8,110 nt of DNA, taken from the NCBI GenBank assembly GCA_964516605.1, contig CAZFAA010000077.1, positions 1-8,110 of the forward strand. The letters run 5' to 3'. Below, piece by piece: positions 5,411-8,110 of this stretch. A program made the translations under genes and the position numbers. Source of the DNA: GCA-2732805 sp964516605 (GTDB taxonomy: Bacteria; Pseudomonadota; Gammaproteobacteria; Coxiellales; Coxiellaceae). Below the pieces are notes generated by a model. It was given only the letters and a program-made list of their open reading frames with translations, searched no databases and was not told the origin of the DNA. The first letter of the stretch is position 1. Each line of letters opens with the position of its first letter.

Positions 5411-5481
5411 TTATTAATGCTCGTTAGTTATTCTGAAAATTGGTAGACTGTAGCATTCCGCGGCATTGAAGTGTACAGACT

Positions 5482-8110
5482 ATGGATAAAATAATATTAC
5501 GGGGCGTGAGAACCCACAATCTCAAGAATATTGATTTGGATTTGCCGCGCGATAAATTAATTGTGATTACGGGTTTGTCGGGCTCGGGTAAATCATCGCT
5601 CGCATTTGATACGTTGTATGCTGAAGGTCAGCGTCGTTATGTGGAATCCTTATCATCTTATGCGCGTCAATTTTTATCGATGATGGAAAAGCCAGATGTG
5701 GATACGATTGAGGGTTTGTCACCGGCTATTTCTATCGAACAAAAAGCCACGTCACATAATCCGCGTTCAACAGTTGGAACGATTACTGAGATTTACGATT
5801 ATTTACGTCTTTTGTATGCGCGTGTTGGAACGCCGCGTTGCCCAACACATCATATCGAATTGCATGCCCAAACCATCAGTCAAATGACCGATCACATTAT
5901 GGCATTGCCGAGTAATACGGCGATTATGATTTTGGCACCGGTGGTGCGTGAACGCAAAGGCGAATACACAGAGCTTTTTAAAAAATTAAAAGCACAGGGC
6001 TATATTCGTGCGCGTATTGATGGTGAGCTGATTGATTTAGATCAGGTGCCCAAGTTGGATTTACACAAAAAGCATACAATTGAGGTAGTGATTGATAGGG
6101 TAAAGGTGCGTGACGATCAAACATTACGGATTGCAGAATCATTGGAAACGGCTTTAAATTTAGCAGATGGTATTGCAGGGCTGTGCGTGATGTCTCAAGA
6201 TACAAACGTAACCAATGTTGTATCCGATGAGCGTATTTTTTCAGCTAAATTTTCGTGTCCTGAATGCGGTTACAGTGTTGAAGAGTTGGAGCCGCGGTTA
6301 TTCTCATTTAATAATCCTGTGGGTGCTTGCCCTGATTGCGATGGATTAGGCGTTAAGCAATTTTTCGATGCTGAAAAAGTAGTGCATGATCAGAAGTTGA
6401 GTTTAGCCAATGGTGCTATTCGTGGTTGGGATAGGCGCAATGTGTATTATTATCAATTGCTCGCGTCGCTTGCCCAGCATTATGTTTTTGATCTGGAAGA
6501 GCCCTTTGAAACACTCCCTAAACGTATACAGAACATTATTCTGTTTGGTAGTGGTGAGGAGGAGATTGTATTTACTTACATGAGCCCACAAAATAAGAAA
6601 GTACGGCGTTCACACCCATTTGAAGGTATTCTCCCTAATATGGAGCGCCGTTACCGTGAAACCGAATCAAATAAAATACGTGAAGATTTAGCTAAATACC
6701 TCACCTTAGATCACTGTGATGTGTGTGAAGGTGAGCGTTTGTGTATGCAGGCGCGTCATGTGTTTATTGCTGAAAAAAGTTTGCCGCATATTGGTAACAT
6801 GTCGATTGCTGGGGCGATCGATTTTTTTTCCACGTTACATTTAAAAGGGAACCGTGGCGAAATTGCCGAGAAAATTTTAAAAGAAGTGAATGCCCGCCTC
6901 GGTTTTTTGAATCAGGTAGGCTTGAATTATTTAACTTTAAATCGCTCTGCTGAAACCTTATCTGGCGGTGAAGCGCAGCGCATCCGTTTAGCCAGTCAAA
7001 TTGGCTCAGGTTTAGTGGGTGTGATGTATATTTTGGATGAACCTTCTATTGGGTTGCACCAACGTGATAACACGCGTCTTTTGAATACACTGACGCATCT
7101 GCGTGATTTAGGTAATACGGTGATTGTGGTAGAGCACGATGAAGAAGCGATTTTGGCTGCAGATTATGTCGTGGATATCGGTGTGGGTGCGGGTGTTCAC
7201 GGTGGGAGTGTGGTTGCACAAGGTACGCCAGAGGATATTAAAAACTCACCGGCATCATTAACTGGCCAGTATTTATCTGGTAAAAAATCCATTGCCATTC
7301 CGAAGCATCGTGTACAAAACACCTGTCGCCAACACATCCATCTAAAAGGTGCTCGTTGCCATAATTTAAAAAATGTCAGCGTGGATATTCCCATTGGCTT
7401 GATGACGTGTATTACGGGTGTGTCTGGTTCAGGGAAATCCAGTTTAATTAACAATACGCTGTATCCTGTAGCCGCTCATGTTTTAAATGGTGCGAACTTA
7501 AAAAAAGCAGGCGAATACGATGAGATTACAGGTTTAGAGTATTTGGATAAGGTCGTCGATATTGATCAGAGTCCGATTGGGCGCACTCCACGTTCTAATC
7601 CGGCAACGTATACCGGTTTGTTAACGCCAATTCGTGAATTATTTGCAGGTACACAAGAGGCGCGCTCGCGTGGTTATGCGGTTGGGCGTTTTAGTTTTAA
7701 TGTGCCAGGTGGGCGTTGTGAAGCGTGTGAGGGTGATGGCGTTATTAAAGTGGAAATGCATTTTTTAGCTGATGTTTATGTGACGTGTGATGTATGTCAC
7801 GGTAAGCGTTATAACCGTGAAACTTTGGATATTAAATACAAAGGCAAAAATATTTTTGAAGTTTTGCAATTGACGGTTGAAGCAGCGGCTTTGTTCTTTG
7901 AGGCCGTTCCGGTATTAAAGCGTAAATTAGATACGCTCATGGATGTAGGTCTTTCTTATATTACATTAGGGCAAAGTGCTACGACGTTGTCTGGCGGTGA
8001 GGCACAGCGTATTAAGTTATCGCGTGAATTATCCAAACGTGCAACCGGTAGTACGCTGTATATTTTAGATGAACCGACCACAGGATTACATTTTCATGAT
8101 GTGGCGCAAC
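5482..8110 (+). CDS. uvrA: UvrA, excinuclease ABC subunit A (3' end beyond window)
   Basis: The damage-sensing ATPase of nucleotide excision repair, which as a dimer loads UvrB at lesions. 876 codons are visible with no frameshift; the E. coli protein has 940 residues, so about 64 are missing. Visible parts in order are Walker A GLSGSGKSS (31-39), the UvrB-binding region, zinc module Cys259/262/283/286, ABC signature LSGGEAQRIRLA (493-504), Walker B YILDEPSIGLH (516-526), H-loop VEHDEEAI (from 550), second Walker A GVSGSGKSS (646-654), zinc module Cys746/749/769/772, second signature LSGGEAQRIKL (from 836), and second Walker B YILDEPTTGLH (860-870). The start MDKI...RTHNLKNI matches E. coli UvrA from its first residue, though the ribosome binding site (GAAG, 5468-5471 region) is weak. 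I see no LexA box (CTG-N10-CAG) in the 107 bp upstream, so SOS control is not evident. Confidence 0.97.
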   Translation, partial: MDKIILRGVRTHNLKNIDLDLPRDKLIVITGLSGSGKSSLAFDTLYAEGQRRYVESLSSYARQFLSMMEKPDVDTIEGLSPAISIEQKATSHNPRSTVGTITEIYDYLRLLYARVGTPRCPTHHIELHAQTISQMTDHIMALPSNTAIMILAPVVRERKGEYTELFKKLKAQGYIRARIDGELIDLDQVPKLDLHKKHTIEVVIDRVKVRDDQTLRIAESLETALNLADGIAGLCVMSQDTNVTNVVSDERIFSAKFSCPECGYSVEELEPRLFSFNNPVGACPDCDGLGVKQFFDAEKVVHDQKLSLANGAIRGWDRRNVYYYQLLASLAQHYVFDLEEPFETLPKRIQNIILFGSGEEEIVFTYMSPQNKKVRRSHPFEGILPNMERRYRETESNKIREDLAKYLTLDHCDVCEGERLCMQARHVFIAEKSLPHIGNMSIAGAIDFFSTLHLKGNRGEIAEKILKEVNARLGFLNQVGLNYLTLNRSAETLSGGEAQRIRLASQIGSGLVGVMYILDEPSIGLHQRDNTRLLNTLTHLRDLGNTVIVVEHDEEAILAADYVVDIGVGAGVHGGSVVAQGTPEDIKNSPASLTGQYLSGKKSIAIPKHRVQNTCRQHIHLKGARCHNLKNVSVDIPIGLMTCITGVSGSGKSSLINNTLYPVAAHVLNGANLKKAGEYDEITGLEYLDKVVDIDQSPIGRTPRSNPATYTGLLTPIRELFAGTQEARSRGYAVGRFSFNVPGGRCEACEGDGVIKVEMHFLADVYVTCDVCHGKRYNRETLDIKYKGKNIFEVLQLTVEAAALFFEAVPVLKRKLDTLMDVGLSYITLGQSATTLSGGEAQRIKLSRELSKRATGSTLYILDEPTTGLHFHDVAQ

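Noticed and set aside
5448..5478. CTGTA ... TACAG inverted pair before uvrA as an SOS box
   Set aside because: The arms are about 21 bp apart, far from the CTG-N10-CAG spacing of a LexA site.
7197..7454. Antisense open frames across uvrA (also 5978-6205 and 6403-6591)
   Set aside because: They lie opposite highly conserved UvrA coding sequence and have no family resemblance.

Overview
The window looks like chromosomal DNA of an AT-rich gammaproteobacterium. UvrA and the DinF-type MATE transporter both match the gammaproteobacterial versions closely. The AT-leaning base use, a PmrA-type direct repeat in front of a gene for an exported protein, an Asr-like His/Lys-rich exported protein and the lack of a visible LexA box before uvrA would fit a Legionella/Coxiella-type lineage. 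That placement is inference. I see no mobile element, CRISPR array, tRNA or rRNA.

Layout, left to right. (1) 1-367, + strand: the 3' end of a dinF-like MATE efflux gene. (2) 424-986: a self-contained unit made of a PmrA-box-like direct repeat, an extended -10, a small gene (491-943) for an exported six-cysteine protein of unknown function, and a terminator that also faces the operon on the other strand. (3) 4641-1013, - strand: a compact four-gene operon. It encodes a small acidic PA3496-like protein, a RimK-family ATP-grasp ligase, a second ATP-grasp-like protein whose motifs appear circularly permuted, and an AstE/aspartoacylase-family zinc amidohydrolase. The last two genes share an ATGA overlap. 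(4) 4642-5016: an intergenic region with the divergent promoters and a 9-bp tandem duplication beside the next gene's ribosome binding site. (5) 5017-5334, + strand: an Asr-like exported Ala/Thr/Lys/His-rich protein containing a CAG/CAA trinucleotide tract, followed by a terminator. (6) 5383-5410: four 7-bp tandem repeats. (7) 5482-8110, + strand: uvrA, open at the right edge. It is the largest gene here, with 876 codons visible.

The most interesting part is the minus-strand operon. Two different ATP-dependent carboxylate-amine ligases sit beside an enzyme family that hydrolyses amide bonds. This suggests either a pathway that builds and trims an amide-linked metabolite, or a write/erase system that adds and removes amino acids on a protein. 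The product is unknown. The first gene's acidic protein, or ribosomal protein S6, could be a target, but the sequence does not show this. The best regulatory signal is the exact YTTAAK-N5-YTTAAK match just upstream of a TGTTATAGT promoter at 424-456.
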